This document shows positions 12,625-13,683 of a stretch of DNA of 13,683 nt, piece after piece. Under the pieces are notes generated by a model. The model saw only the letters and a program-made list of their open reading frames with translations, was not told where the DNA came from and ran no database searches. How positions within the stretch are numbered: position 1 is the first letter of the stretch; each line of letters opens with the position of its first letter. Position numbers and translations under genes: made by a program. This DNA is from an uncultured Clostridia bacterium. Its GTDB lineage: Bacteria; Bacillota; Clostridia; Oscillospirales; Ruminococcaceae. The DNA lies in the NCBI GenBank assembly GCA_947176675.1, contig CAMWRN010000038.1:1-13683 (forward strand), read 5' to 3'.

Positions 12625-13683
12625 ATGAAAAAAACCTTTAAATCACTGTTAAGCATTTTCTTGGCAGTATTCATGGTCGTTTCGCTGGCAGCTATCCCGT
12701 CAAGCGCGGCGGCAAAACTCAGCAAAACGTCCATTACCGTCACAAAGGGTTATCAGTCTACCCTTACGGTATCAGGCGCTTCCAGCGTAACATGGTCTAC
12801 AGGGGACAAATCCATCGCTACCGTCTCAAAGGGCAAGGTAGTAGGTAAGGCTCCCGGCACTACATATGTGTATGCCAAGACAGGCAGCACTACTCTCAAG
12901 TGCAAGGTAACCGTTGTTGCAGCTAAGATCACTGCCAATACCTCTGACGTAGAGCTTGACTCGGCAGGCGATTCCCAGATCGTTACACTGACAGTCAAAG
13001 GCTCCCACAGCGGACTTACTGTCGGCACAACAAACAAAAGCGTTGCCACAGCTTCATGGGTAAAGCCCGTTGAATGGGACGGCAACAAGATCAAGGTAAG
13101 GATCACCGCAAAGGGCGAGGGTACCGCAAGGATCAAGGTTTACCTTAAAAAGTACCCCTCTACCTGCTACAAATACATCGACGTTGCCGTAGGCGACAGC
13201 CTGTACGAAGATGACAATCTCGATAACAGTTCCGACAGCAATATGAACATTGTTGCGCTTTCCCAGAACGTAACTGTCGGCGCAAACAATACCGCTACTC
13301 TTCAGGTGTACAGCTCTGATCTTAAGAACATGAACTATTCTGTAAATAATTCCAGAATAGCCACCGTAACTGCGGGCACTACTTCGGGTAATTACAGGAA
13401 TTATACTGTAAAGGGTATTGCGGCAGGTACTACAACGGTAAGATTCTATGACAAGAACAACACCAAAAAGTATGTTGATGTGACTATTACCGTAAATAAC
13501 GATCTTAAATATTATGAGATGTACACAACAAGACCCACTTCTTTACTGACTTCAACAGATAAGATCCTTAACTTCACAGCAAGCAACTACACGACTTACT
13601 ATATGCTCGTTCCCGCAAACTACGATCCCGCTTATGCAAACACTGCTGCTGCTCAGAAGCTCAACAAATACGCATATTACGAG
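12625..13683 (+). CDS. Secreted protein with bacterial Ig-like (BIG2) domains, partial at right edge
   Basis: The frame is open from ATG at 12625 to the last base (353 codons) with no stop, so the C-terminus is missing. Residues 1-30 form a signal peptide (MKKTFKSLL, then FLAVFMVVSLAAIP, then SSAAA, cleaved near 28-30). Residues 31-108 are a classic BIG2 domain: KTSITVTKGYQSTLTV, VTWSTGDKSIATVSKGKVVG, APGTTYVYAKTG. Two divergent repeats follow at about 109-190 and 205-290 (NMNIVALSQNVTVGANNTATL, NNSRIATVTAG, KGIAAGTTTVRFYD). The protein is probably exported and bound to the surface or a larger partner; the missing part may hold an anchor or enzyme domain. GGAGG lies eight bases before the ATG. 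Frequent AAG, GGC and ACC codons and the strong promoter suggest high expression. Confidence 0.9.
   Translation, partial: MKKTFKSLLSIFLAVFMVVSLAAIPSSAAAKLSKTSITVTKGYQSTLTVSGASSVTWSTGDKSIATVSKGKVVGKAPGTTYVYAKTGSTTLKCKVTVVAAKITANTSDVELDSAGDSQIVTLTVKGSHSGLTVGTTNKSVATASWVKPVEWDGNKIKVRITAKGEGTARIKVYLKKYPSTCYKYIDVAVGDSLYEDDNLDNSSDSNMNIVALSQNVTVGANNTATLQVYSSDLKNMNYSVNNSRIATVTAGTTSGNYRNYTVKGIAAGTTTVRFYDKNNTKKYVDVTITVNNDLKYYEMYTTRPTSLLTSTDKILNFTASNYTTYYMLVPANYDPAYANTAAAQKLNKYAYYE

Noticed and set aside
1..13683. Mobile elements, CRISPR array, tRNA or rRNA genes
   Set aside because: No transposase, integrase or phage-like protein, no regularly spaced repeat-spacer array and no tRNA-like cloverleaf or rRNA sequence was seen on either strand by eye.

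Overview
This 13.7 kb window looks like chromosomal DNA from a Gram-positive anaerobe of the Clostridia, most likely a relative of Ruminococcus (Oscillospiraceae). That placement is inferred from a YfhO-type membrane protein, a TatD-linked radical SAM protein, strong GGAGG ribosome binding sites, sigma-A type promoters, moderate GC content and the style of the proteins; no rRNA or other marker gene is present to prove it. All sixteen supported genes lie on the + strand. There is no tRNA, rRNA, CRISPR array, insertion sequence or phage gene.

Layout. (1) 1-209 is a divergent promoter region: a leftward promoter with a ribosome binding site at the very edge, serving a gene outside the window, and a rightward promoter for yfhO. 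(2) 210-4465 is an operon of yfhO (912 aa, TTG start), a small bacterial PH-domain protein and an FkbM-family methyltransferase, plausibly a surface glycopolymer modification unit. (3) 4573-6624 is a group of poorly known genes: a lipoprotein, a stand-alone TfoX C-terminal domain, a conserved unknown protein, and a markedly AT-rich methyltransferase-like protein. (4) 6756-8916 has an isochorismatase-family hydrolase overlapping asnS (asparaginyl-tRNA synthetase) by 4 bp, then a 71-residue membrane peptide. (5) 9003-10838 has a small P-loop kinase, a GSX10DXD nucleotidyltransferase and a TatD-linked radical SAM enzyme. (6) 10915-12495 has an aldose-1-epimerase-like protein and a YfcE-type metallophosphodiesterase. 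(7) From 12625 a secreted protein with bacterial Ig-like (BIG2) domains runs off the right end. It has the best promoter in the window (TTGACA-17-TAGAAT), preceded by a helically phased array of TTGTYAC repeats.

How they work together. The yfhO operon is the only group with an obvious common theme (cell envelope). Most others look like housekeeping or small-molecule enzymes joined by tight spacing rather than pathway logic. I found no clear-cut new defence or mobile system. The items most worth a second look are the phased repeat array before the Ig-like protein, the yfhO-bPH-FkbM operon, the kinase/nucleotidyltransferase pair, the isochorismatase-asnS coupling with its structured leader, and the conserved unknown protein at 5541-6077.
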